Below, piece by piece: positions 12,204-21,137 of a DNA stretch of 64,000 nucleotides; the first letter of the stretch is position 1; every line of letters starts with the position of its first letter. The notes beneath the pieces are model-generated. The model worked only from the letters and a program-made list of their open reading frames with translations, had not been told where the DNA came from and searched no databases. The DNA is from Neovahlkampfia damariscottae (Eukaryota > Heterolobosea > Selenaionea > Neovahlkampfiida > Neovahlkampfiidae): positions 62,001 to 126,000 of the forward strand of contig JABLTG010000013.1 in assembly GCA_016618085.1 (NCBI GenBank). Reading direction: 5' to 3'. The translations under genes and the position numbers were made by a program.

Positions 12204-13172
12204 TTATTCAACTTGTTGAATTTCTTGATGATGTCTTCTGCTAAATTTTTTTGGTTTAATTTCATTTTGTTCAAATTTTTCATCCATTTTTTCAAATAAT
12301 TCTTTTAATTTTGAAGCAATTACAACTTTTCTTTTGTTTGTAATTGTTTCATCAGAGAGTTTTTGAATGAATTCTTGAACTCTTTCTTCTTTTGATTTTT
12401 TGTTTTTAACTTTTTCTGATTTTTGAACTTGTTGAATTTCTGAAACATCTTGTTGTTCTTTTAATAAAGTTGCAAGTTTTTCAGCAATTTTCCCTTTTCT
12501 TTTTTCTGGAAGATCTGAATTGAGTTTTGCAGTTAAAGCATTGATTCTTTTTGAAACTTTTGAACTTTGAACTTTTGATTCAACTTTTTCTTCTAATTCT
12601 TCCACTTGTGGATAAATGGTTTCAATTTCAGGTTGATTTGAGTCTTTTTCTTGTAAAGCAGCAAGTTTTTCAGCAATTTTGATTTTTCTTTTTTCTGGAA
12701 GATCTGAGTTGAGCTTTGAAGTTAAATTTTGAATTTTTTTTTCAACTTTTGAAGTTTGAACTTTTTGAGTTGCTTCTTGACCTTCTTGTTCTTTCATTTC
12801 TTTTTTAAAAGATACAATTTTTTTGGCAACTTTTTCTCTTTTTTTTTTCATTGAGTCTTGCATTTGGGTTTCAACTTTAGGTTCTTCTTCTTCTTCTTCA
12901 ATGATTTCTTTTTTAAAAGAAGCAATTTTTTCAGCAATTTTTTCTCTTCTTTTTTTGGAAACATCTTTTGATTCAAGTTTTGCTTTTAATTTTTCAACTT
13001 TTTTTTCAACAATAGCATCTTTAACTTCAGTTTCTTGAACAATTTCTTGATTTGTTTTTAAGAATTCAAGTTGTTTTGTAATTTTGTTGAGTTTGTCTTC
13101 TAATTGATCCATTTTTTTGTTTTGTTTTTCAGTTCTGTTTTCAGTAGTGTTTTTGATGTTTTCAGTTCTCAT
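12204..13172 (-). CDS. Lys/Glu-rich repeat protein, helical
   Basis: A single exon of 322 aa from the ATG at 13170-13172. The protein is built from four degenerate repeats of about 60 residues, each with a core like KLNSDLPEKRKIKIAEKLA followed by a charged spacer (EEEEEEPKVE, QEGQEATQKV, QPEIETIYPQ). Repeat cores lie at about residues 62-90, 145-175, 205-235 and 265-290. The composition and heptad-like spacing predict long charged helices or coiled coil. I do not recognise the family. A CCAAT box lies about 110 nt upstream (ATTGG at about 13281). Confidence 0.6.
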   Translation of the reverse strand: MRTENIKNTTENRTEKQNKKMDQLEDKLNKITKQLEFLKTNQEIVQETEVKDAIVEKKVEKLKAKLESKDVSKKRREKIAEKIASFKKEIIEEEEEEPKVETQMQDSMKKKREKVAKKIVSFKKEMKEQEGQEATQKVQTSKVEKKIQNLTSKLNSDLPEKRKIKIAEKLAALQEKDSNQPEIETIYPQVEELEEKVESKVQSSKVSKRINALTAKLNSDLPEKRKGKIAEKLATLLKEQQDVSEIQQVQKSEKVKNKKSKEERVQEFIQKLSDETITNKRKVVIASKLKELFEKMDEKFEQNEIKPKKFSRRHHQEIQQVE

Positions 13173-13434
13173 GTTTCTTGATTGAATTACTTGACGTGTA
13201 TCTGTAAGCCACGAATTATAAGTTTTGTTTTTGTGTTCAAGTTGAAAAAACCATGAGCTTTTATTGTGAATATTCTACGAAATGATTGGTCGGAATTCTA
13301 AAAATAAAACATGCATTTCAAAATTGAGATATCAATTTCATTAGTAGCCCTCTTGAGCTTTGATTCGTTATTTTCATTAATTCCAAAACACACCAGAGTT
13401 TATCATTCAATAATTTGATTGGCTAATTAGTTAG

Positions 13435-15112
13435 ATGAACTTCAGGTTTTGGTGGTTTGTTTGTCTGTTTGTATTTGTTTGTGGACAAGTCCGTGTGAAT
13501 TGGGTGAAATGTCCTGAAATACATTATCAAAATATAAAAAATCAGTTATATCGCTCTGTAAGCTGTTAAAGTATTTTTAAATTCTCTAAAAAGAAGTTAG
13601 ATTGTTCATTCACATCAGTTCCTTCAAACTGGGAAAATCCAAATGGAAAGAATTTCACATTTTTTCTGAGAAGATTAAAAGCGGAAAAAAATAGAAAAGG
13701 ACAAGTACACAATACAAATACTAAAAAATGATAGTTTTGGATTAATGACGGAGGTCCAGGAGGGTCAGCAGATTGGAACCGTTTTGGTGAAGCTTCACTC
13801 CTTATGTATGAAAAATTCAACAGAGAAATGGATATTATTATTCCTTCACATCGAGGAACAGGATACAGTTCACCCCTTGGTTGTCCTCAAGAAAAAGACC
13901 CAAAATGGAAAGATGAAATGGAAAATCCTGGAACACTACTCCAAGAATGTAAAAATTATGTGTCAAACAAATATGGAAAATTGTTGGAATTTTATAATCC
14001 AACTCAAGCAGCAAGGGATATTTACAATGTTGCTGAATCATTGAGAATAAATGCAAATGAAAAAATAGCAATTTTTGGAGTTAGTTATGGAGCGTTTCTC
14101 ATGAATAGATACATGACAATTTATCCTGATAGCAATCATTTGATCATTTTAGATGGAAGTATGTGAAAAGAATTGTTTGACTTTTTTGATAGTTGCAAGC
14201 CCTCAAATTCTAGAGTTTGTGAAATATGATGTGAATGCGAATAGAGTTGGTGGCTTTCAAATGAAACTTTGCACACATGATTCATTTTGTTCTTCAAAAT
14301 TGAAAAATCCAATAGAAGAGTTGAAAGAAATATTCAAACAGTTTAATAATCAAAATAGTTGTTCTGAATTTTTTAAGTGAGAATTTGTTATATTAATAAA
14401 AAATAGCAATATTTCAAAAGAAAGGTTCAAACTGGTTCTATTTCAATTCATTTCTGCTCAACCTGGTGGATGGATGTTTCTCATTCCTCCTTTAATTTTA
14501 AGAATCAAGAGATGCAATAGTTTTGATAAAATTATCATAAAGCAATTCTTAAAAGCTACTGATAAACTACAGAAATTAAACCATGAATATCTCCCTTATT
14601 CCCAGTTGACTGAAATTCAAATTGGACTTTCTGAATTTTTGTATAATTCAACCTTACCTCCATTGAAAGAAGTCAAAAGAAATGAAGAGGAGTTACTATT
14701 TTCTACAAGACTTTCAATAAGATATCGAGTTTTAAAAGATGTTTGGTTCTCAACAAAAACTGATGAATTTTATCAAAAATTTGCAAACACAAAACAACCA
14801 TTTTTATTGTTACATGGTGTTTTGGATCCACAAACACCTTATTCACATGCTCCTTATTACTTCAGAAAAGTTAAGAAATCTCCATTTCAATACTTTGTTA
14901 CATTTCCAACTTTTGTGCATGTTGTGCTTCGTCATTTTGAAGGAAACTGTTCTCAAAGAATCATGGTTGATTTTGTCAGAGATCCAAAAACACAACCTGA
15001 TCTTTCATGTGTTAAAAAATTGTCAAAAATTGATTGGAAAGGTGAGAGAAAAGAAACAAAAGAAATTTCAAAGAGAATCTTCTCTATTGATGATCTTTGG
15101 GCAGGATTGTGA
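13435..15112 (+). CDS. Secreted S33-type serine peptidase (alpha/beta hydrolase)
   Basis: Five exons (13435-13557, 13594-13704, 13735-14158, 14193-14376, 14407-15112; introns 36, 30, 34, 30 nt) sum to 515 aa. The N-terminus MNFRFWWFVCLFVFVCGQVR is a signal peptide. The oxyanion-hole region reads WINDGGPGGSADW, the nucleophile elbow is FGVSYGAF (Ser), the acid is in HGVLDPQTPYSHA and the His in FPTFVHVVL, the order expected of peptidase family S33 (prolyl and tripeptidyl aminopeptidases). Several Cys pairs in the lid region fit a secreted or lysosomal enzyme. It probably trims N-terminal residues from peptides taken up as food. An ATTGG box lies at 13418-13422, 13 nt before the ATG. Confidence 0.85.
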
Positions 15113-15230
15113 TTTTCAATGAATTTTATTATGTTTCAATTTCTCTAAAACTCTTTTTTGATAAAATCCACAAAAATCATCGACAAAATGATTGGACAAT
15201 TTTTGTAACGGTGAAGAAAAATTTGTAGTC

Positions 15231-16004
15231 ATGTCTGTTGTTTCAAAAATTTACTCTTTCATCACCAGCACGATGTACGTCATCGTTTTAATATTACTTG
15301 TTGGTTTTCTCGGAAATAAAGTTTATTCAGCGCAAGAAGGTAGAACCATTCAAGCACCTGGTCAATTTATAGAAATACAAGACACTAAATATCACATTTT
15401 ATGTGATGGACCAAAAACAGAAAAAGAAACAATTATTCTTGAACCAGATCATTTTGGCTGTTATGTTAATGTTTTACCAGCTTTTCATGCTCTCAAAAAA
15501 ACAAAAAGAGTTTGTGTTTATGACAGATTTAATAAGGGTTTCACTACCACTACAAACAAAACTTATTCTTTAAATCAAGAATTAAAGAATTTAAAAACTT
15601 TACTCGAAAAAACAGAAGAAGTTCAAAGATTTATTTTTGTTGGAGAAGGATTCGGTTTAAAATATGCACAAAAATTTGCACGCAACAACAAAAATTTGGT
15701 TGTTTCAGTATTGGGATCAAAATCAAGTGTAGAAGAAGAAAAAATTTCACAAAAACTTCATATTGGTTTATTTGGCTCAATGATTGGAGCATTTCGCGTA
15801 GGTGAATTAAATAAGCTTGTTATTCCAAATATTCAAAAATTACACGATAAAAAAGAAGTTGAAATCGCTCAACATTTTTTGAACAAACAAACAAATTGGG
15901 ACCAAGCAATTAGAGAATTTCAAGTAAATTTAACTTACACAAAAGATACAACATTTTTAAATGATTTTCAAACAAAAACAATTTTATCTGCGTTAAAAAA
16001 ATAA
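15231..16004 (+). CDS. Membrane-anchored alpha/beta-hydrolase-like protein lacking the nucleophile Ser
   Basis: A single exon of 257 aa from the ATG at 15231; the longer frame begins inside the ATTGG promoter box (15191-15195) and has no ATG. A signal anchor (MYVIVLILLVGFLGNKVY) leads into an alpha/beta-hydrolase-type domain: HILCDGPKTEKETIILEPD, then RVCVYDRFNKGF, which parallels the strand and YDRxGxG motif of the fold. The elbow reads FVGEGFGLKYA, so Glu replaces the Ser of G-x-S-x-G. No clear acid-His pair follows. A non-catalytic role or a different chemistry is inferred. It lies directly downstream of the S33 peptidase but is not similar enough to be a tandem copy. Confidence 0.6.
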   Translation: MSVVSKIYSFITSTMYVIVLILLVGFLGNKVYSAQEGRTIQAPGQFIEIQDTKYHILCDGPKTEKETIILEPDHFGCYVNVLPAFHALKKTKRVCVYDRFNKGFTTTTNKTYSLNQELKNLKTLLEKTEEVQRFIFVGEGFGLKYAQKFARNNKNLVVSVLGSKSSVEEEKISQKLHIGLFGSMIGAFRVGELNKLVIPNIQKLHDKKEVEIAQHFLNKQTNWDQAIREFQVNLTYTKDTTFLNDFQTKTILSALKK

Positions 16005-16049
16005 ACCAATAAAATTTTGCCACATCATCACTTTATTCACCAATCATAA

Positions 16050-16777
16050 ATGTTTAAATCACGTAAACTCAGAGAGAAACAACAACTAATTTTTTAAAAG
16101 TTTCAAAAAAAATCGTTGCTCCTATTGTTCTCGGAACTTTAACAACTTCAGTTGGTTATTACCAATTCAAAAAAATGGAACAAGAAAATTCTTTCAACAC
16201 AGTTTTTGCTGAATCAAAAGGTAAATATTAAGAATTTTTCTAAAAGTTATAAGTTCCAATGGTAGGAATTCCAGGTACAAAACATGAAAGAACATTCATG
16301 ATGGTCAAACCAGATGGTGTTCAAAGACAACTCACAGGTGAAATTATCAAAAGAATGGAAACAAAAGGATATAAACTTGTTGCAATCAAAATGGTTGACC
16401 CTGATGAAAAATTAGTCAGAGCACATTATGCTGATTTAAGTGAAAGACCATTTTTCAACGGTTTAATTAAATACTTTTCAACTTCAGGACCTGTTGTTGC
16501 TATGGTTTGGGAAGGAGCTGAAGTTATCAAATACTCAAGGTACTCGGAAATTTTTTTTTTATTTTTTTTTTTCTTTAGAATGATGATTGGAAAAACTGAT
16601 CCACTTCAATCAGCTCCAGGTACTATCAGAGGAGACCTTGCAGTAAATGTTGGAAGAAACGTAATTCATGGTTCAGATGGTGTAGAAGGTGCAACTTCTG
16701 AAATTCCTTTATGGTTCAAAGATTCAGAAGTTCAATCATGGACTCCTGCAACTGAAAAATGGGCTTATGAAAAATAA
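16050..16777 (+). CDS. Nucleoside diphosphate kinase with N-terminal leader (mitochondrial or membrane form)
   Basis: Four exons (16050-16062, 16101-16220, 16254-16539, 16579-16777; introns 38, 33, 39 nt) give 205 aa. The core starts at [12 protein letters not shown] and ends WAYEK. It has the active-site His in [11 protein letters not shown] and the substrate loop [23 protein letters not shown]. The first about 45 residues ([27 protein letters not shown]...) are basic then hydrophobic, like a mitochondrial presequence or inner-membrane anchor. The enzyme moves the gamma phosphate between NTPs and NDPs through phosphohistidine. The ATG is 5 nt after a CCAAT box (16040-16044). The acceptor of intron 2 is inferred from frame: TTATAAG is used, not the earlier AAAAG. 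Confidence 0.9.
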
Positions 16778-16815
16778 ACAAGTTTTTCTTTTTGGGTATA
16801 AAAAGATGTGAAATT

Positions 16816-18086
16816 TTATTTGAGACCAATGTAACTATTTGATGAAGAAATGTCGTTAAATCTTTTACCAATACTGTAATTTTGTTTTGGAACTTCTACT
16901 GTTGCGTTTTCAGTTTCGTCTTGTTCGTCCAAGTTTTTTTTTTCTGATGTTTTGCAACAGGAACAACTTGTAAACCATCCATTTACAATTGCATAAACTA
17001 GTGCATCTAAAAATCCACGAAGTGGAAATAGCAATTTGTGTATTGAATCAAAAACAAATCCTACAGGACCCATACAAAAATCGATATTAACACTTTGAGA
17101 ATGAAGAGCAGTAGCAATCAAATTTATGTCTGTATAAGTTCTTCTTAAAATTAATCCAGTCAGAGTTATTGTAAATGGTAAAGTGTACAAAATCATAATT
17201 AAAACAATCTGTGTGAAAATTTTAACACAACAATTTTTTTTTCTTACTTTTAGTTTTTCATTAGTGACATCTGAAATGTCTTTGAAGATAGAAAAGGTTT
17301 TAACAACTATCATAATTCTCATAATATTTGTTAAGGTTTCAACGACTAAATATGAAATACTGTGATAAATTGTAGTTGCCAAAGTTCCAAAAAAGAATTC
17401 TTGTTGATTTACAGCAAAAACTCTGAAATGAAAAATTAAAAAACATGAATAAATTACTGGAATCTTAATGCTAAAATGCTAGATAGAACCCAACTAACCA
17501 AAGGTAAACCAAGAGCTCCGATGAGAAAGGAAATTCTCCAAAACCAAGGACTTTTGATTCTATTTTTACTTTTGATGCTTTTCAAACTTAAATATATACT
17601 TAGTGTAATAAAAAAACTCCAAATACCAAGTGACAATACCAAACTCTCAGTCAACTCCGCTAGAAATACTATCAATTTTTTTTTTTTTTTTTTACAGTCT
17701 AATTGTAAAAGTGTATAGCTGATTGAATATTTTTCATTAAAATTAGGAACAAAAATTTGAATTAGTACCAAAGGTAAATATGAAATTGCTTGAAGCAAAT
17801 CAAAAAAAATCAAAAATTTGATTGAATGTCTTGCCAGTTTTGTAAAGTATTTATGTTCAAGTAAATTTTTTTGTTTTTTTTGTTTTTTTTGTTTTGTGAG
17901 TGAGGTAGTTTCTTCATGGATTTTTTTTTTGAAACATTTTTTTCTAATGTATTTTACAAGCATCATTATCAAAACAAAAAATGAAGCAAAGATTGAGAGA
18001 CAGATTAAGAAAACAGAAATGATTAATAGTATCCGTATTTCGTTTTTATAATCCCAAGGGCATCGTTTACCGTCTTCCAACATCAT
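16816..18086 (-). CDS. Seven-helix receptor, cAMP-receptor/Git3-like GPCR
   Basis: Four exons (18086-17696, 17668-17458, 17422-17248, 17208-16816; introns 27, 35, 39 nt) give 389 aa. Seven hydrophobic segments are visible, for example ILLIISVFLICLSIF, FLIFFDLLQAISYLPLVL, LVLSLGIWSFFITLSIY, FWRISFLIGALGLPLVSW, VVETLTNIMRIMIVV, IVLIMILYTLPFTITLTG and LLFPLRGFLDALVYAIVNG. The last resembles the helix-7 region of Dictyostelium cAR-type receptors. A Cys-rich cytoplasmic tail follows (SCSCCKTSEKK), with possible palmitoylation sites. With three RGS genes in the same window it fits a G-protein signalling repertoire; the ligand is unknown. The third intron is a multiple of three and stop-free, so it could be retained without breaking the frame. 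A CCAAT box is near 18111. Confidence 0.7.
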
Positions 18087-18246
18087 TTTTGTTGAAGATC
18101 AAACAATCCAATCAAACTGCTTGAAAAATAAAGATTCAGTAAACACTGAAATTCTTTTGAATTTTTAAATAATAAACCTATTCTTCATCAAAAGTTTTAA
18201 CCAATAGCTTTTAATTTTGGTTCAATCAAAACAAAACAACAAAACA

Positions 18247-19371
18247 ATGGGTAAAGACAGAAAATGGTCGACAAAAAAAATATGGAACAATCTTGGAAAG
18301 AGTAGATTAAATTTTTACTGTCCTATGTGTCAAAAACAATGTCGTGATGCACAAGGTTTCAAATCACATTGTGAATCAGATGCTCACAACCACCAAATGC
18401 AACTTTTTTCAGAAAATGAAGAAATGTACATTGAACAATTCTCAAAAGACTTCATCAAAGAATTCATGGATTCACTCAAAAGAAGATACAAAACTTCAAA
18501 AGTACTGGCAAATGATGTTTATCAACAATACATCAATGAAACTCATCATGTTCATCTTTCGTCAACCAAATGGGTAAATTTAGATGAGTTTGTTTCATAT
18601 CTTGGAAAAGAAAGTATTTGTAAAGTTGAAGAATCACCAAAAGGTTTAGTTGTTCAATATGTGGATATTGATGATTCAAAAATAAAAAAAATGGAACAAG
18701 AAAAAGAGCGTGAACAATTAAAACTAAATGATGAAGAAAGACTTTTAAGAACATTAGAAAAGCAAGTTGAAGCCGCTAAAAAGTTAGAAAAAACACAAGA
18801 AAAGTCAGATATTCAACTAGGAGATTTAAAAAATGAAAATGAATTTCCAGTGAAACTTGATTTGAATTTCAAACAGCAAGAAGAAACAAAAGAAGAAAAA
18901 TTATCAAATTTATTCAGTGAGACTGAAAAAAAATCAAATAAACGAAAAAGAGAAACAGAAAATAAAAAAATATCGAATTTAACATCGATCATACAAGAAG
19001 AAGAAAAAAGAAAAGAAAAAAGAAATAGAAGAGATTATTGGTTACATGAGGGTATAATTGTTAAAATCATGTCAAAAATTGAATCAAAAAAATATTATAA
19101 AAAAAAAGGTAAAGTATTGAAAGTGATTGATAATTATGTTGGTGAAATTGAAATGTCAGATTCAAAAGATGTTTTGAGAATAGATCAATCTGATTTAGAG
19201 ACTGTTATTCCAAAAATTGGAAATGAAGTCATGATTGTCAATGGAGCTTATCGAGAAGAAATTTGCACTTTGGAGTCTATAGATGTCGATAATTTCTGTG
19301 CAAATTTGAAGAGTAAATTGTTGAATCAAATGATTAAAAGAGTCCCATATGAAGATTTTTCAAAGATTTAA
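18247..19371 (+). CDS. KIN: KIN17 DNA/RNA-binding protein
   Basis: A single exon of 374 aa. The start is MGKDRKW at 18247, not the upstream non-ATG extension, because KIN17 proteins begin MGK. The C2H2-type finger is YCPMCQKQCRDAQGFKSHC followed by ESDAHNHQ (residues about 28-55). The winged-helix KIN17 domain follows (FSKDFIKEFMDSLKRRY ... WVNLDEFVSYLGKE). A charged, Lys-rich middle leads to a C-terminal tandem-SH3/KOW region (GIIVKIMSK ... KKGKVLKVIDNYVGEIEM ... DLETVIPKIGNEVMIVNG). KIN17 acts in the nucleus in DNA replication and repair and pre-mRNA processing. Length is close to the usual about 390 aa. A CCAAT box is at 18201-18205. Confidence 0.93.
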   Translation: MGKDRKWSTKKIWNNLGKSRLNFYCPMCQKQCRDAQGFKSHCESDAHNHQMQLFSENEEMYIEQFSKDFIKEFMDSLKRRYKTSKVLANDVYQQYINETHHVHLSSTKWVNLDEFVSYLGKESICKVEESPKGLVVQYVDIDDSKIKKMEQEKEREQLKLNDEERLLRTLEKQVEAAKKLEKTQEKSDIQLGDLKNENEFPVKLDLNFKQQEETKEEKLSNLFSETEKKSNKRKRETENKKISNLTSIIQEEEKRKEKRNRRDYWLHEGIIVKIMSKIESKKYYKKKGKVLKVIDNYVGEIEMSDSKDVLRIDQSDLETVIPKIGNEVMIVNGAYREEICTLESIDVDNFCANLKSKLLNQMIKRVPYEDFSKI

Positions 19372-19411
19372 CAGAATTACATTTTTATTTTTTTTCGTAA
19401 CTACTGCAACC

Positions 19412-20311
19412 TCAACATGACAAACAATCGGCTGTGAATACATCTGATAAAAAATCTGAAGAGGAATCAATTGTATTGTCAATTTCAATGTGATGATGTT
19501 CTAATAAATCACCTCTTACTCTTGATTGATGTGTAGAATTTTCTCCAAATCCACAAGAAAGACAACCCCCACAACCAACATTTGAATCTTTCTTTCTTGT
19601 CACATATTTTTCATTGAAGCGCTTTTCCCAGACATCTGATGTCTTTTGGTAATTTTTTTTCAATCTGGTTTCTTCAGCCTTTGTGTCATGGTTCAAGATA
19701 TTTCCGAACAAATTCATGCAATCTAAAACGTATTCTGTATGGTCAAGCATATGAGCATGCCAAATTAAATCGATATCAATTGTTGGCACTACTACTAATT
19801 TTGGGTTTTCCATTCTTAATTGAAGAAATTTTTTGTATCTGTCAATCGCTGATGCCATGAATGCAGCATCAATTTCCAAATTTAGTATCCTTTGATGAAA
19901 TCGAACTTGTTTTGAAACATCCACTTGAAATGATTCCATTGCATTTGTAATTTTCAATAAATTGTTGCTTGGGATAAGTTTTTGAGCATCTATGAATGTT
20001 TCATGTCTCAATGTTTCATACCAACTTGGAGGATTTTCAACTTGTTTTGTTTGTATGAATTTTTGAAAGATTTTTGGTTGTAGAATATGAGTAGCGTATA
20101 AAAATGACGCTTTTGTTGATATTTTCTCTTTTCTTTGGCTTTGTGGAGCTTTCAAAAACTTGAAATGATTTTGAATATCTAATGGAGAAATCATTTCGGA
20201 ATTTACCAAAGTTTTGGTGTTTTTAATGAAATTTATGTATTCCTTTGCTTTCTTTTGTGGATTAAAGTTTTGAAAGAGAACTTTCTTTGTCACTGTTGGA
20301 ACTTTCTTCAT
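19412..20311 (-). CDS. Glycine-rich-domain (GRDP/DUF1399)-like protein
   Basis: A single exon of 299 aa from the ATG at 20309-20311, about 30 nt from a CCAAT box at 20339-20343. The middle has the family signature VVVPTIDIDLIWHAHMLDH, with two His spaced like a metal site, preceded by a helical block (FIDAQKLIPSNNLLK ... AAFMASAIDRYKKFLQLR). The C-terminus carries paired Cys motifs (VGCGGCLSCGFGE and a terminal DCLSC), plausible metal or redox sites and unlike most plant GRDP proteins. GRDP proteins are linked to stress and development in plants but have no defined reaction. Function here is unknown. Confidence 0.7.
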   Translation of the reverse strand: MKKVPTVTKKVLFQNFNPQKKAKEYINFIKNTKTLVNSEMISPLDIQNHFKFLKAPQSQRKEKISTKASFLYATHILQPKIFQKFIQTKQVENPPSWYETLRHETFIDAQKLIPSNNLLKITNAMESFQVDVSKQVRFHQRILNLEIDAAFMASAIDRYKKFLQLRMENPKLVVVPTIDIDLIWHAHMLDHTEYVLDCMNLFGNILNHDTKAEETRLKKNYQKTSDVWEKRFNEKYVTRKKDSNVGCGGCLSCGFGENSTHQSRVRGDLLEHHHIEIDNTIDSSSDFLSDVFTADCLSC

Positions 20312-20517
20312 CAACTGATGTATTCTAAAAACAATGGTCCAATCATATCATTTTGAAAAAACACACTTCGAAATTTGAATGGTGTGATTGATGAATTAAC
20401 CTCCATTCATCTTTTTAGAGGATGTGAACATAATTTCTGATCTATGTATATTTCTTATTTTAGTTTTTTTTTTCAAACAAAACACAAAACCCATTTTAAG
20501 AATTTTTTGATTTGAAA

Positions 20518-20757
20518 ATGAAAAAAGATTCAAATCATCTTGATTCAATCAAGAGAACAGGAAAATGGACAAAAAGAGAACATCAATTTTTCTTGCTTGG
20601 TTACAACATTTTTGGAAGAAAATGGAAACTAATTTCAGAACACTTTGTAAAAAGTAGAAATAGATTTCAAGTAGCTAGTCATGCTCAAAAATTCTTAAAT
20701 TCAAAAAAAAGTAGCTTAAAATTTCATCTCATTCCCCATAAAATCAAACGTGATTAA
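20518..20757 (+). CDS. Single-repeat Myb/SANT protein of the SHAQKYF class
   Basis: A 79-aa single exon from the ATG at 20518. It is little more than one Myb repeat: GKWTKREHQFFLLGYNIFGRKWKLISEHFVKSRNRFQVASHAQKFL, with the third helix VASHAQKF matching the (S)HAQKYF class known from plants and amoebae. Trp spacing (W15, W33) fits the class, with Phe at the third position. A nuclear DNA-binding protein is expected. Such tiny R1-type Mybs can act as competitors of larger Mybs; that is inference. Confidence 0.8.
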   Translation: MKKDSNHLDSIKRTGKWTKREHQFFLLGYNIFGRKWKLISEHFVKSRNRFQVASHAQKFLNSKKSSLKFHLIPHKIKRD

Positions 20758-20807
20758 AAGTTCATTTTACCCTTGGTAGTTTGAATCACTTTCAGTTTTT
20801 CATTATC

Positions 20808-20925
20808 GCTTACGGCCATACTTAGGAGAATACACCGCATCCCGTCCGATTTGCGAAGTTAAGCTCCTACAGGCTCTCCTAGTACTAGGGTGGGAGACCA
20901 CCTGGGAACCGGGAGTGTTGTAAGC
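20808..20925 (+). rRNA. 5S ribosomal RNA
   Basis: 118 nt. The ends GCTTAC (20808) and GTAAGC (20920-20925) pair as helix I. The sequence has the conserved loop A region (CCGATTTGCGAAGTTAAG), the GGGTGGGAGACCACCTGGGAA segment of loop E and helix IV, and box A and C positions expected of an internal pol III promoter. It is a lone copy between protein genes, as in protists with dispersed 5S genes. It is the most GC-rich stretch seen in the window. Confidence 0.95.
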
Positions 20926-20930
20926 TTTTT
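20926..20930 (+). terminator. Pol III T-run terminator of the 5S gene
   Basis: Five T residues begin immediately after the helix-closing GTAAGC of the 5S gene, the usual RNA polymerase III stop. Confidence 0.75.
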
Positions 20931-21137
20931 AGAAATTATTTTTATCTGTTTGATCTATTTTTGATGACAACTAAATTCTCTAATTGGAATCAATATTCTC
21001 AAATTGAGTGAAACCCAGTCTGGGTATTTAGAAAGTGGAAATTTTTCTGAACCAATCACCTTCTTTTTCCCTAATTTGTGTATTCTTTTGTTCAATAAAC
21101 ATCAACCAAAACTCAAAAACAATACCAACCGACACCT

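Noticed and set aside
16050-16253. A separate small gene upstream of NDK
   Set aside because: Two short introns join it in frame to NDK as a leader.
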